A DNA stretch of 36,836 bases from an uncultured Flavobacteriaceae bacterium (GTDB lineage: Bacteria; Bacteroidota; Bacteroidia; Flavobacteriales; Flavobacteriaceae), in the NCBI GenBank assembly GCA_905479095.1, contig CAJQLD010000021.1, forward strand, positions 1 through 36,836, given 5' to 3'. The notes beneath the pieces are model-generated. The model did not search any database. It saw only the letters and a list, made by a program, of their open reading frames with translations, and was not told where the DNA came from. Position numbers and translations under genes: made by a program. Positions 15,458 to 24,224 of this stretch are shown one piece after another (position 1 is the first letter of the stretch; each line of letters begins with the position of its first letter).

Positions 15458-16546
15458 ATGAAGTCCAAACATTCAATCGTATTCACAGGTTCCCTCCTAC
15501 TTTTACTCATCAGTTTTAGTTGTAAAAACAACAGCAAAAATGAGTCTTCAAGAACTCCAGTAAACACAATTTCGACTCCACCGCCCAAAGGCATGGTGTG
15601 GGTGCCATCGAAAACGTTTGTTCAAGGAGCAAAGGATGGCGATCCGTTTGCAATGCCACGTGAAAAACCTGGACACCTCGTACAAGTCGATGGGTTTTTT
15701 ATCGATGTTACAGAAGTTACCAACGCACAATTTAGAACGTTTGTAGATTCGACTTCCTACAAGACCGTTGCCGAGCGCGCTATTGATTGGGACTTCATGA
15801 AAACTCAATTACCGCCCAACACAGCAAAACCTCACGATTCGATATTACAACCTGGGAGTATGATTTTTAATAAAAATGTAAATGCCGTTCAGGATATGAA
15901 TAATTACATCCAATGGTGGACGTGGAAAATTGGAGCGGATTGGAAACACCCCGAAGGGCCTCAAAGTAATATCGATGGGAAAGATAGTTTTCCGGTCGTT
16001 CATGTGGCATTAGAGGACGCTTTAGCCTATTGTAAATGGGCAAACAGACGATTGCCAACAGAAGCCGAATGGGAAGCTGCGGCACAAGGATACTATGATG
16101 AATCTATTTATACTTGGGGCGATAATTCAGACGTTCTCAATCAAAATTCTAATACGTGGCAAGGCGTGTTTCCAGTCAAAAATAATTCAGAAGATGGCTT
16201 TGAGTTGATTGCCCCCGTGCGGTCTTTCCCCGCAAATTCTATAGGACTTTATGATATGCTAGGGAATGTATGGGAGCTTACCAATGATTTATTCAATCTA
16301 AATTATTACAATGAAATAGATGCCAAATCCGTACAAAACAATCCGAAAGGATCGGATAGATACTACAATCCAAACAATCCCTATGAAACGGAATATGTTA
16401 TGAAAGGTGGGTCGTTTTTATGCCATGAATCCTATTGTGCGAGCTTTCGAATTTCTGCGCGAATGGGCACAAGTAAAGACTCAGGTTCAGATCATATTGG
16501 ATTTAGAACGGTCGCTACAAAAGCGATGTTAAAAACTAAACACTAA
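15458..16546 (+). CDS. Lipoprotein formylglycine-generating enzyme (SUMF1/FGE family)
   Basis: 362 residues from the ATG at 15458. A signal peptide ends in a lipobox (LLISFSC, lipidated C22). The FGE-sulfatase domain follows: GMVWVPSKTFVQGA, GFFIDVTEVTNAQFRTFV, VVHVALEDALAYCKWANRRLPTEAEWEAAAQG, YDMLGNVWELT, VMKGGSF. It then has LCHESYC, holding the two cysteines (C322 and C327) that bind copper and oxidise the sulfatase cysteine to formylglycine in true FGEs. GldJ/GldK-type relatives are not expected to keep this pair, so it is probably a working sulfatase-activating enzyme placed in the periplasm or on a membrane. xerD begins 21 bases later. Confidence 0.85.
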   Translation: MKSKHSIVFTGSLLLLLISFSCKNNSKNESSRTPVNTISTPPPKGMVWVPSKTFVQGAKDGDPFAMPREKPGHLVQVDGFFIDVTEVTNAQFRTFVDSTSYKTVAERAIDWDFMKTQLPPNTAKPHDSILQPGSMIFNKNVNAVQDMNNYIQWWTWKIGADWKHPEGPQSNIDGKDSFPVVHVALEDALAYCKWANRRLPTEAEWEAAAQGYYDESIYTWGDNSDVLNQNSNTWQGVFPVKNNSEDGFELIAPVRSFPANSIGLYDMLGNVWELTNDLFNLNYYNEIDAKSVQNNPKGSDRYYNPNNPYETEYVMKGGSFLCHESYCASFRISARMGTSKDSGSDHIGFRTVATKAMLKTKH

Positions 16547-16567
16547 AAGTAGTCAACACCTATTCGA

Positions 16568-17464
16568 ATGAAGTGGAATGAGGCCTTAAAAGATTTTTCT
16601 TTATACTTAAAAATTGAGCGCGGCATGTCCATGCATACGGTTAACAACTACAATTTAGACGTTCAGAAATTGATTGTTTTTTTAGAAACCCATGCGATCA
16701 AATTGAGTCCGCTCAAAATAGAAACAGAAACGGTTCAACAGTTTATTTATGAACTGGCCAAAGTCGTCAATCCCCGAACACAATCGCGTGTTATTTCAGG
16801 ACTACGGAGTTTTTTTGATTACCTTATTTTTGAGAATTACCGCAGTTCTAATCCCTTAGAACGTATTGAAGCACCCAAAATTGGTCGCAAATTGCCCGAT
16901 ACACTGTCTGTAAAAGATATTGATCGCATTGTAGCCGCGATTGACTTAAGTAAACCACAAGGCGAACGCAACCGTGCGATTATAGAAACCTTGTACAGTT
17001 GTGGGCTTCGTGTCAGTGAACTCACAGCGCTTAAAATTTCAGATTTATTTTTTGAGGAAGGTTTTATCAAAGTCACAGGTAAAGGCGATAAACAACGCTT
17101 TGTACCCATTGGTCCTTTAACACAAAAATACATCAACCTATACAAAGAACATGTCCGCACACAGATCACGATTGAACCTGCCTTTAAGGACACCTTATTT
17201 TTAAACCGACGCGGTAAACAACTCACCCGAGCGATGATTTTTACCATTGTAAAAACCTTGGCTTTAAAAGCAGAGATTCCCAAAAAAATCTCTCCACATA
17301 CCTTCAGACATTCCTTTGCAACACATCTATTAGAAAATGGGGCCGATTTAAGAGCCATTCAACTGATGTTGGGGCATGAAAGTATTACAACCACCGAAAT
17401 TTATATGCACGTCGATAAAAGCCATCTAAAAGACGCCATGCTGAAATTTCATCCTAGAGCCTAA
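16568..17464 (+). CDS. xerD: Tyrosine recombinase XerD
   Basis: 298 residues, the usual XerC/XerD length, with an N-terminal SAM-like DNA-binding domain (MKWNEALKDFSLYLKIERG...) and the catalytic domain. The active-site residues are all visible: R148 (CGLRVSELT), K172 (TGKGDKQR), H244 and R247 (HTFRHSFATHL), H270 (LMLGHESI) and Y279 (TTEIYMHV). It resolves chromosome dimers at dif together with XerC and FtsK, whose gene lies 10 kb away. Assignment as XerD and not XerC rests on overall resemblance. A terminator follows. Confidence 0.93.
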   Translation: MKWNEALKDFSLYLKIERGMSMHTVNNYNLDVQKLIVFLETHAIKLSPLKIETETVQQFIYELAKVVNPRTQSRVISGLRSFFDYLIFENYRSSNPLERIEAPKIGRKLPDTLSVKDIDRIVAAIDLSKPQGERNRAIIETLYSCGLRVSELTALKISDLFFEEGFIKVTGKGDKQRFVPIGPLTQKYINLYKEHVRTQITIEPAFKDTLFLNRRGKQLTRAMIFTIVKTLALKAEIPKKISPHTFRHSFATHLLENGADLRAIQLMLGHESITTTEIYMHVDKSHLKDAMLKFHPRA

Positions 17465-17490
17465 AAAAGCAACCCTAAGGTTGCTTTTTT
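17463..17490. terminator. Bidirectional terminator between xerD and rny
   Basis: AAAAAAGCAACC (17463-17474) pairs with GGTTGCTTTTTT (17479-17490) around CTAA. The A and T tracts at the two ends let it serve both convergent genes. Confidence 0.88.
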
Positions 17491-17511
17491 GATAATTATA
17501 AAAGTATTGTT

Positions 17512-19089
17512 TTATTTAGCAATATTCACCGCACGTGTTTCACGAATCACCGTTACTTTCACTTGTCCGGGGTAGGTCATATCTGTTTGGATTTTTTGAG
17601 AAATTTCAAAGGATAAATTCCCTGCTTTTTCATCGGATACTTTTTCACTTTCGACAATAACTCGAAGTTCACGACCAGCTTGAATTGCATAGGCTTTTTG
17701 AACCCCACTAAATCCAAAAGCAATCTCTTCAAGATCTTTAAGACGTTGAATATAAGAATCCAAGACTTGACGACGTGCGCCTGGACGTGCGCCAGAAATC
17801 GCATCACAGACTTGAACAATTGGAGACATTAACGATTTCATTTCAATTTCGTCGTGATGGGCCCCAATGGCGTTACATACTTCGGCATTTTCACCATATT
17901 TTTCGGCCCACTGCATGCCTAAAATCGCATGCGGTGTTTCCATATCCGCTTCTGCATCTGGTACTTTTCCAATATCATGAAGCAGTCCTGCACGTTTAGC
18001 CAATTTTGGATTAATCCCTAATTCTGCAGCCATCACGCCACACAGTTTTGCAACCTCTCTGGAGTGTTGTAATAGATTCTGACCATAAGATGAACGGTAT
18101 TTCATACGTCCTACGGTTTTAATTAATTCTGGGTGTAATCCATGAATTCCTAGATCAATGACGGTTCGTTTTCCAACTTCAATGATCTCTTGTTCTATTT
18201 GTTTTTGAGTTTTCTTTACTATTTCTTCAATTCGTGCCGGGTGGATACGGCCATCAGTGACTAGTTTGTGTAAGGATAAACGCGCCACTTCTCTTCGTAC
18301 CGAATCGAAACAGGATAATATGATTGCTTCTGGCGTATCGTCGACTATAATTTCAACTCCAGTCGCCGCTTCAATCGCTCTAATGTTACGTCCTTCACGT
18401 CCAATAATTCGCCCCTTAACATCGTCTGATTCAATATTAAACACAGATACACAATTGTCAACCGCTTCTTCGGTTCCGATGCGTTGAATGGTGTTAATGA
18501 TGATTTTCTTCGCATCCTGCTCGGCAGTCAACTTAGCTTCTTCCATGGTATCTTGGAGAAAGACCATCGCGTCGTTTTTAGCTTCCGACTTTAAAGACTC
18601 TATCAATTGATGCTTTGCATCTTCCGCTGATAGCCCAGAAATGACTTCCAATTGTTGAATTTGACTTTTGTGCGCTTTTTCTACTTCTTCCTTCCGTTTG
18701 GTTAGAATATCGAGACGATGATCATAATCCTTGATTTTAGTTTCAAAGTCCGTTGATAGTTTTCTGTTTTTAGAAAGTTCTGAAGAAATTTGAGATTCTT
18801 TGTCACGGGTGCGCTTTTCAGCCTCATTCATTTTCTTTTCTCTCGATGAAATGACTTGTTCATGCTCGGATTTTAGCTCTAAAAACCGTTCTTTCGCTTG
18901 AAATATTTTATCTTTTTTGGTCGATTCTCCTTCAGATTTTGCTTTAGAAAGGATGACGTTGGCTTCTCGTTTCGCATTTTTAGTGAGTTGAGAGGCGTTG
19001 CTTTTTTCACGGATGCTGGAGATGATGAGTCCTAAGACAAGTCCTAAGACTGCAGCTCCTAAACCGATGAGTATAATGTTGGATTCCAT
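17512..19089 (-). CDS. rny: Ribonuclease Y
   Basis: A 525-residue membrane-anchored endoribonuclease that starts mRNA decay. One N-terminal helix (about residues 5-24) is followed by a long charged coiled coil (about 30-200), a KH RNA-binding domain ([19 protein letters not shown], 227-245) and an HD phosphohydrolase domain with the metal-binding GLLHDIGK (H371, D372) and later GAHHDEIEM. Length matches the Bacillus enzyme. It lies downstream of zapA and the 6S RNA on the same strand. Confidence 0.96.
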   Translation of the reverse strand: MESNIILIGLGAAVLGLVLGLIISSIREKSNASQLTKNAKREANVILSKAKSEGESTKKDKIFQAKERFLELKSEHEQVISSREKKMNEAEKRTRDKESQISSELSKNRKLSTDFETKIKDYDHRLDILTKRKEEVEKAHKSQIQQLEVISGLSAEDAKHQLIESLKSEAKNDAMVFLQDTMEEAKLTAEQDAKKIIINTIQRIGTEEAVDNCVSVFNIESDDVKGRIIGREGRNIRAIEAATGVEIIVDDTPEAIILSCFDSVRREVARLSLHKLVTDGRIHPARIEEIVKKTQKQIEQEIIEVGKRTVIDLGIHGLHPELIKTVGRMKYRSSYGQNLLQHSREVAKLCGVMAAELGINPKLAKRAGLLHDIGKVPDAEADMETPHAILGMQWAEKYGENAEVCNAIGAHHDEIEMKSLMSPIVQVCDAISGARPGARRQVLDSYIQRLKDLEEIAFGFSGVQKAYAIQAGRELRVIVESEKVSDEKAGNLSFEISQKIQTDMTYPGQVKVTVIRETRAVNIAK

Positions 19090-19106
19090 AGTTGATAATT
19101 TAATTT

Positions 19107-19283
19107 AAAAAAAAAGCCTACATCAATCTGGTTTTTGTATAAACTCCATAAATACAAGATTTAGAGTTGAAAAGCTGATCAAGGATCTGTAACAAGACAG
19201 CATGCTTTTACAACTTAAACGCACTCCTTTTTAAAGAATTTCCGTTGAGTTTATCAAAAAAATGATCAATATAGGCAGTAACC
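19107..19283 (-). ncRNA. ssrS: 6S RNA (6S-Flavo-like) between zapA and rny
   Basis: On the minus strand this gap folds into a long rod. GCCTATATTGATC (19276-19264) pairs over all 13 positions, with wobbles, to GATTGATGTAGGC (19128-19116), followed by about nine T residues. ATAAACTC (19254-19247) pairs with GAGTTTAT (19146-19139). AGTTG-T-AAAAGC (19215-19204) pairs with GCTTTTCAACT (19175-19165). Between the second and third stems lies a large asymmetric open bubble (about 31 and 18 bases), the hallmark of 6S RNA, which mimics an open promoter and holds RNA polymerase. The zapA neighbour is the classic ssrS context. The exact 5' end is unknown; no clear promoter is seen. Confidence 0.8.
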
Positions 19284-19292
19284 TTATTTTAT

Positions 19293-19595
19293 TTAAAGAA
19301 CGTTGTTGTTTAAATGGGTGTCTAATAATTCGTCTACTGCAATTAGACGCAATTTTAAATCTTCATTCAAACTGGTGTTATCTATTGTTTTTTGTTCATT
19401 TTGAGTAGCAAACTGAAGGGCACACATGGCCAGTACATCTTGCTTGTCTTGAACAGAGTAACTCTTCTCAAATTGCTTAATCGTCGTCTCAATTTTCTGG
19501 GCGGCTGTTCGAAGCCCTTCCTCTTGATCGGGAGTGATAGTCAATGGATATACTCGATTGCCTATGGATAATTTTATTTTTAACCGTTCACTCAT
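19293..19595 (-). CDS. zapA: Cell division protein ZapA
   Basis: 100 residues, the family's usual size. The N-terminal strands and helix LKIKLSIGNRVYPLTITPDQEEGLRTAAQKIE are the ZapA head, and the rest (YSVQDKQDVLAMCALQFATQ onward) is the coiled-coil tail. ZapA cross-links FtsZ filaments at the division ring. It lies 12 bases after the coiled-coil gene upstream and just before the 6S RNA. Confidence 0.93.
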   Translation of the reverse strand: MSERLKIKLSIGNRVYPLTITPDQEEGLRTAAQKIETTIKQFEKSYSVQDKQDVLAMCALQFATQNEQKTIDNTSLNEDLKLRLIAVDELLDTHLNNNVL

Positions 19596-19607
19596 ATGCT
19601 TTAAGCT

Positions 19608-19898
19608 TTAATCCGATAAATTCGATATACAATCGTCAATCTCTTTGATTAAAGTATTAATTTTAAGCTTCGTTTCTCTTTTACTGTCGTCACTGCCTAG
19701 GATTGAATTTGCAAATTTGAGTGTCTTATAATCGTCTTCTTTCTGCTGAAGCGCTTGCATTTGTTTTGAACTCAAAGTCGTTGCTTTTAGTAATTCATCT
19801 TTCAAAAATGCATTTTCTTTTTTTAATTGAGTCATTTCATGCAAAACTCGTTTCACTTTTTGCTCTAAAGAATTGACAATTAACTCGATTTTACTCAT
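19608..19898 (-). CDS. Coiled-coil protein upstream of zapA (ZapB-like)
   Basis: A 96-residue, almost wholly helical protein with heptad pattern (LEQKVKRVLHEMTQLKKENAFLKDELLKA...LQQKEDDYKTLKFANSIL). Its position immediately before zapA, in a shared operon, suggests a division-ring partner comparable to ZapB, but no sequence signature proves this. A good promoter (19922-19952) precedes it. Confidence 0.75.
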   Translation of the reverse strand: MSKIELIVNSLEQKVKRVLHEMTQLKKENAFLKDELLKATTLSSKQMQALQQKEDDYKTLKFANSILGSDDSKRETKLKINTLIKEIDDCISNLSD

Positions 19899-19921
19899 TT
19901 GCAGTTACAATACCTATTTCA

Positions 19922-19952
19922 CAAATTTAACATTCCATACTTAATAACGCAA
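19922..19952 (-). promoter_or_regulatory. Promoter of the zapB-like/zapA operon
   Basis: On the minus strand TTG (19952-19950) and TAAATTTG (19929-19922) are 20 bases apart. The -7 element ends 23 bases before the ATG at 19898. Confidence 0.65.
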
Positions 19953-20057
19953 TTGTTTTAAGGTATATTTTAATTTATTTCTGTGATACAATTGATATCT
20001 GTGTTTTATTTTTCTATTTAGGTTCAATTGTATAAATTAGCAACTCTATTGAATTTT

Positions 20058-21746
20058 ATGAAAGCTTGTTTCTGTTTCCTTCTTTTTGTGATATCATTTT
20101 GTAACGCACAAAATCCATACCCCCAAAATTATTTTTCGAGCCCACTCGATATCACATTGGTTTTATCGGGGACGTTTGCTGAATTACGTACCAATCATTT
20201 TCATTCGGGATTAGACATAAAAACACAAGGGAAAGAAGGTTTTAAAACCTATGCATCTGCTGAAGGGTACGTTAGTCGTATTAAAATTTCAAGGTATGGG
20301 TATGGAAAAGCCTTATACATTACCCATCCCAACGGATACACCACTGTCTATGCACATCTTCAAAAGTTTTCTCCAAGTATTGAAGCATACGTTAAACAAC
20401 AACAGTACACAAAAGAAACGTTTGAATTGGAATTATTTCCGAAAGCCGAAACGCTCAAAGTAGCTGCTAAAGAAGTGATTGCTTATACCGGAAATACTGG
20501 AGGTTCTGGTGGACCTCACCTACATTTTGAGATTAGAGATAAACAAGAACGCCCCATGAACCCCATGTTGTTCGGTCTGGATATCAAAGACACCACCAAG
20601 CCTGAAGTGTATGAATTGTTTGGATATCCATTATCTGAAGGTAGTCATATTAATGGAGTGAACACCAGAGTGAAAATTAGGTTGATAAAGTTAGCCGATG
20701 GAACTTATAAAACGGAACAAATTACCGCCTTTGGGGAAATTGGATTTGGAATTATTAGTACAGACCGACAAGATTATGCCTCCAATAAAAATGGGGTCAG
20801 CTTAATTGAAACCACTTTTAACGGCGCCAAAAGTTTAGAAGTTGATTTTAAACGTTTTTCATTTAGTGAAACAAAACATCTAAACAGATATATTGATTAT
20901 GGCTATTTTTATGAGACCAAAAAACGGATTCAAAAATTATTTATTAATAGTAATAACCCTTTAAAACTTCTTAAAAACCATCAAAGTCAAGGAATTGTAT
21001 CCATTGAAGACAACACTAATTCTGTTTATAAAATAAGCGTTAGTGACTATAAAGGCAACGAATCCAAATTGAACATCCCAATTATAGGCCTTCAAAAAGA
21101 CCTCCCTAAAGCAAGGATCAAAACTCAGGTTCTTCAAAACATTATTGCCTCCGAAGAAACACTTTTAGAAAAAGGATCTGTGAGTGTTCAAATTTATAAA
21201 GACTCCTTTTATGAAGATGTTGCCATCGTTTTTGACGTTACGAATGATACTTTAAAACTTCACAAAGCCAATATCCCTTTAAAAAAATCCATGAATATCA
21301 ACTTTGATATTAGTCAATATAAAGCAACCGACAAGGAGAATTTGTTTATTGGAAGTGTGTCGCGCTATGGAAACAAACTCTACTATACCTCCACTAAAAG
21401 ACGAGGGGATGTTTTGACGGCCCGTACCAAATATTTAGGAGATTACACCCTAGGAATTGATACTGAAAACCCAAAGATAAAGGCAATAAATTTTAAAAAT
21501 AATAGTTGGATGAGTAAGTACCGGTATTTGAAAGTTAAAATTTCGGATGGCATTACAGGCATAAAAAATTACAGAGCCACTCTAAATGATCGATGGATTT
21601 TAATGGAGTACGATACTAAAACAGAAACTTTAACCCACGATTTTAATGATGGTGTGGTCACCGATACTAAAAATAATTTAAAAATCATTGTAACCGATAA
21701 TGTTGGAAATAGTTCTACATTTGAATCTATATTTTACAGAAAATAA
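20058..21746 (+). CDS. Secreted M23-family (LytM-type) peptidase
   Basis: 562 residues from the ATG at 20058, which starts a clean signal peptide (MKACFCFLLFVISFCNAQ); an upstream in-frame TTG at 20028 would only add a polar tail. The peptidase domain is near the N-terminus: H49 and D53 in NHFHSGLD and H156 in GGPHLHFEIR form the zinc site with H154 as catalytic base. It either cuts peptidoglycan cross-links or helps cell-envelope assembly. The remaining 380 residues are beta-rich with no recognised domain. The TonB receptor gene starts 12 bases later, so the two are probably one transcript. Confidence 0.88.
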   Translation: MKACFCFLLFVISFCNAQNPYPQNYFSSPLDITLVLSGTFAELRTNHFHSGLDIKTQGKEGFKTYASAEGYVSRIKISRYGYGKALYITHPNGYTTVYAHLQKFSPSIEAYVKQQQYTKETFELELFPKAETLKVAAKEVIAYTGNTGGSGGPHLHFEIRDKQERPMNPMLFGLDIKDTTKPEVYELFGYPLSEGSHINGVNTRVKIRLIKLADGTYKTEQITAFGEIGFGIISTDRQDYASNKNGVSLIETTFNGAKSLEVDFKRFSFSETKHLNRYIDYGYFYETKKRIQKLFINSNNPLKLLKNHQSQGIVSIEDNTNSVYKISVSDYKGNESKLNIPIIGLQKDLPKARIKTQVLQNIIASEETLLEKGSVSVQIYKDSFYEDVAIVFDVTNDTLKLHKANIPLKKSMNINFDISQYKATDKENLFIGSVSRYGNKLYYTSTKRRGDVLTARTKYLGDYTLGIDTENPKIKAINFKNNSWMSKYRYLKVKISDGITGIKNYRATLNDRWILMEYDTKTETLTHDFNDGVVTDTKNNLKIIVTDNVGNSSTFESIFYRK

Positions 21747-21758
21747 TAATTTTATAAT

Positions 21759-24224
21759 TTGAAATCAAACGCTGCTTACCAATTTTTACTACTAATCTTA
21801 ATCTTACCATCCATTGCATTTTGTCAATCTGCAACACTTCGCGGCGTCGTACTCGATGAAACTAACGAACCAATTGCGGGAGTCAATGTGATTGCTAATA
21901 ATAGAGGAACGACAACTAATATAAATGGATTTTATTTGTTAAAAATCCCTGCAAATGAAACTGTTAAAATTCGATTTTCACATCTAAATTACAAATATTT
22001 AGAAGCGCCATTTAATTTAAAAAATGGAGAGGAACTCGAATTTAACCCTGTTTTAAAAACAAATTATGAGCAGATTGAAACCATCGTTATTAGAGGCTCA
22101 AAACGAAAAGAATTGGAAGGCGTTACTACCATATCACCACAACTGATTCGTACGATCAAAGGGGCGCAGCCAGGCGTTGAAAATTTATTAAAAACTCTTC
22201 CAGGGGTTAATATCTCCAATGAATTAAGCACACAATACGCTGTTAGGGGCGGAAATTTTGATGAAAATTTGGTGTATGTCAATGAAATTGAAGTCTACCG
22301 TCCGTTTTTGGTGCGTTCCGGTCAACAAGAAGGGCTCAGTTTTGTAAATTCTGATATGGTACAGAATTTAGATTTTTCTGCAGGCGGGTTTCAAGCCAAG
22401 TATGGAGATAAATTATCGTCTGTTTTAGACATCACCTATAGAGTCCCCATCGAATTTGGTGTGCAAGCTGATTTGAGTTTACTCGGCGGCAGTATTACTG
22501 TCGAAAGTGTGAGTAATGATTCTAAGTTTTCAGCACTTCTAGGGCTTCGATATCGCGATAACAGTCTGTTAGTAGATTCTAAAGAAACTGAAACCAATTA
22601 CACCCCAAAATTTGCCGATGCTCAAACCTATCTGACCTATAAGTTTTCAAATAAATTTCATTTAAGCTTCTTAGGAAATTTAGCGATTAACGACTATAAT
22701 TACCAGCCTCAAACGCGTCAAACTAACTTTGGAACCTTGCAAGACCCCTTAGCGTTAATCGTGTTTTATGAAGGCCAAGAAAATGACAAATACCAGACCT
22801 ATTTCGGAGCTTTTAAAGGGAGTTATTTTGTAAATGAAAACCTAACATTAAAACTAATTACTTCGACCTTTCACACCACCGAACAGGAGTATTTTGATAT
22901 TTTAGCTCAATACCGCTTGGGCGAAGTGAATAGTAATATTGGAGATGAAGATTTAGGAGAAGTCGAGTTTTCGGAAGGGATTGGGTCTCAAATTAACCAT
23001 GCCCGAAACGATTTGGATGCCTTAATCACAAATGTGGAGCACAAAGGACATTTAAAATCAGGCGAAAATAATTTTGAATGGTCCATTAAATATACGCATG
23101 AGGACATTCGCGACCGTATTGTAGAGTGGGAAGTGATTGATTCGGCTGGATTTTCTATAAATCCACCAAAAGTAGGCCGTTTTAACGATCAACCTTACAC
23201 TCCCTATGAAGGGCCTTTAGTGCCTTATAAAAACATTCGTTCGACCAACAAAACCCAACTCAATCGAATCCAAGCTTATGGACAATGGAACCGACGAAGC
23301 ATGGTTGGAAATCATGAAGTGTATGCCAATGTGGGGGTCCGTTACCATGCATGGAACGTACAAGGCGATGGGATCGAAAGCAAGTCTCAAGCTGTGGTGA
23401 GTCCGAGAGTACAATTGGCAATTAAACCCGACTGGAACAAGGATATGTTATTTCGTTTGAGTGGTGGATTGTATTACCAACCGCCTTTTTATCGTGAGCT
23501 AAGAGATAATGACGGTCTTGTCAATACCAATGTCAAAGCACAAAAATCGGTGCATTTAGTACTCGCTAACGACTATAGTTTTAAAATTTGGGACCGTCCT
23601 TTCAAACTGGTTTCAGAAGCGTATTACAAAAACATAACGGATGTTAATCCGTATACCGTTGAAAACGTCCGCATTCGGTACGCCGCAGATAATAATGCGA
23701 AAGCCTATGCCTATGGCTTGGATTTACGCCTCAATGGGGAATTTGTTCCCGGTACTGAATCCTGGTTTTCATTTGGCTATTTAAACACTCAAGAGAACAT
23801 TAGCAACCAAGGGTATATCGCACGCCCTACCGATCAACGTTTGAAATTTGGAATTCTTTTTCAGGATTATGTACCTAAAATACCAAACCTAAAAATGTAT
23901 CTAAACCTCGTTTACAATACAGGGGTTCCTGGAGGCTCTCCAAGTTATGCGAGTCCTTATAATTATCAAAATCGACTGCCCGATTATAAGCGTGCCGATG
24001 TTGGCATGTCCTATGTGATTATTGATACCAAAAGCACTTCTAAAAATGGATGGAAAAAACGATTTAAAGAATTATCTGTTGGAGTCGAAATTTTTAACAT
24101 GTTTGATGTTCAAAATTCCATTACAAATACATGGGTAAGAGATGTGTATTCGAAACGTCAATATGCGATTCCAAATTACTTGACGCCGCGCGTATTTAAT
24201 GTGAGATTAGGGATGCGATTTTAA
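21759..24224 (+). CDS. TonB-dependent outer-membrane receptor with carboxypeptidase-like N-terminal domain
   Basis: 821 residues from a TTG start that begins a signal peptide (MKSNAAYQFLLLILILPSIAFCQ). A carboxypeptidase-regulatory-like beta domain (about 24-110: LRGVVLDETNEPIAGVNVIANNRGTTTNINGFYLL) is followed by ETIVIRG, the plug (ELEGVTTISPQLIRTIKGAQPGVENLLKTLPGV...YAVRGGNFDENLVYVN) and a 22-strand barrel ending in F (RLGMRF), the BAM signature. There is no SusD gene, so it is not a classical polysaccharide-utilisation pair. Substrate unknown. Stop codon interlocks with that of the convergent cysteine desulfurase gene. Confidence 0.93.
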   Translation: MKSNAAYQFLLLILILPSIAFCQSATLRGVVLDETNEPIAGVNVIANNRGTTTNINGFYLLKIPANETVKIRFSHLNYKYLEAPFNLKNGEELEFNPVLKTNYEQIETIVIRGSKRKELEGVTTISPQLIRTIKGAQPGVENLLKTLPGVNISNELSTQYAVRGGNFDENLVYVNEIEVYRPFLVRSGQQEGLSFVNSDMVQNLDFSAGGFQAKYGDKLSSVLDITYRVPIEFGVQADLSLLGGSITVESVSNDSKFSALLGLRYRDNSLLVDSKETETNYTPKFADAQTYLTYKFSNKFHLSFLGNLAINDYNYQPQTRQTNFGTLQDPLALIVFYEGQENDKYQTYFGAFKGSYFVNENLTLKLITSTFHTTEQEYFDILAQYRLGEVNSNIGDEDLGEVEFSEGIGSQINHARNDLDALITNVEHKGHLKSGENNFEWSIKYTHEDIRDRIVEWEVIDSAGFSINPPKVGRFNDQPYTPYEGPLVPYKNIRSTNKTQLNRIQAYGQWNRRSMVGNHEVYANVGVRYHAWNVQGDGIESKSQAVVSPRVQLAIKPDWNKDMLFRLSGGLYYQPPFYRELRDNDGLVNTNVKAQKSVHLVLANDYSFKIWDRPFKLVSEAYYKNITDVNPYTVENVRIRYAADNNAKAYAYGLDLRLNGEFVPGTESWFSFGYLNTQENISNQGYIARPTDQRLKFGILFQDYVPKIPNLKMYLNLVYNTGVPGGSPSYASPYNYQNRLPDYKRADVGMSYVIIDTKSTSKNGWKKRFKELSVGVEIFNMFDVQNSITNTWVRDVYSKRQYAIPNYLTPRVFNVRLGMRF

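Noticed and set aside
16837-17358. A 173-codon minus-strand frame inside xerD
   Set aside because: xerD is intact with all catalytic residues in the plus frame; the minus frame shows no motif.
16568-17464. XerD-type recombinase as sign of an integrated element
   Set aside because: Length, residues and the core neighbours (rny, zapA, 6S RNA) fit the housekeeping XerD; no attachment repeats or cargo genes are present.
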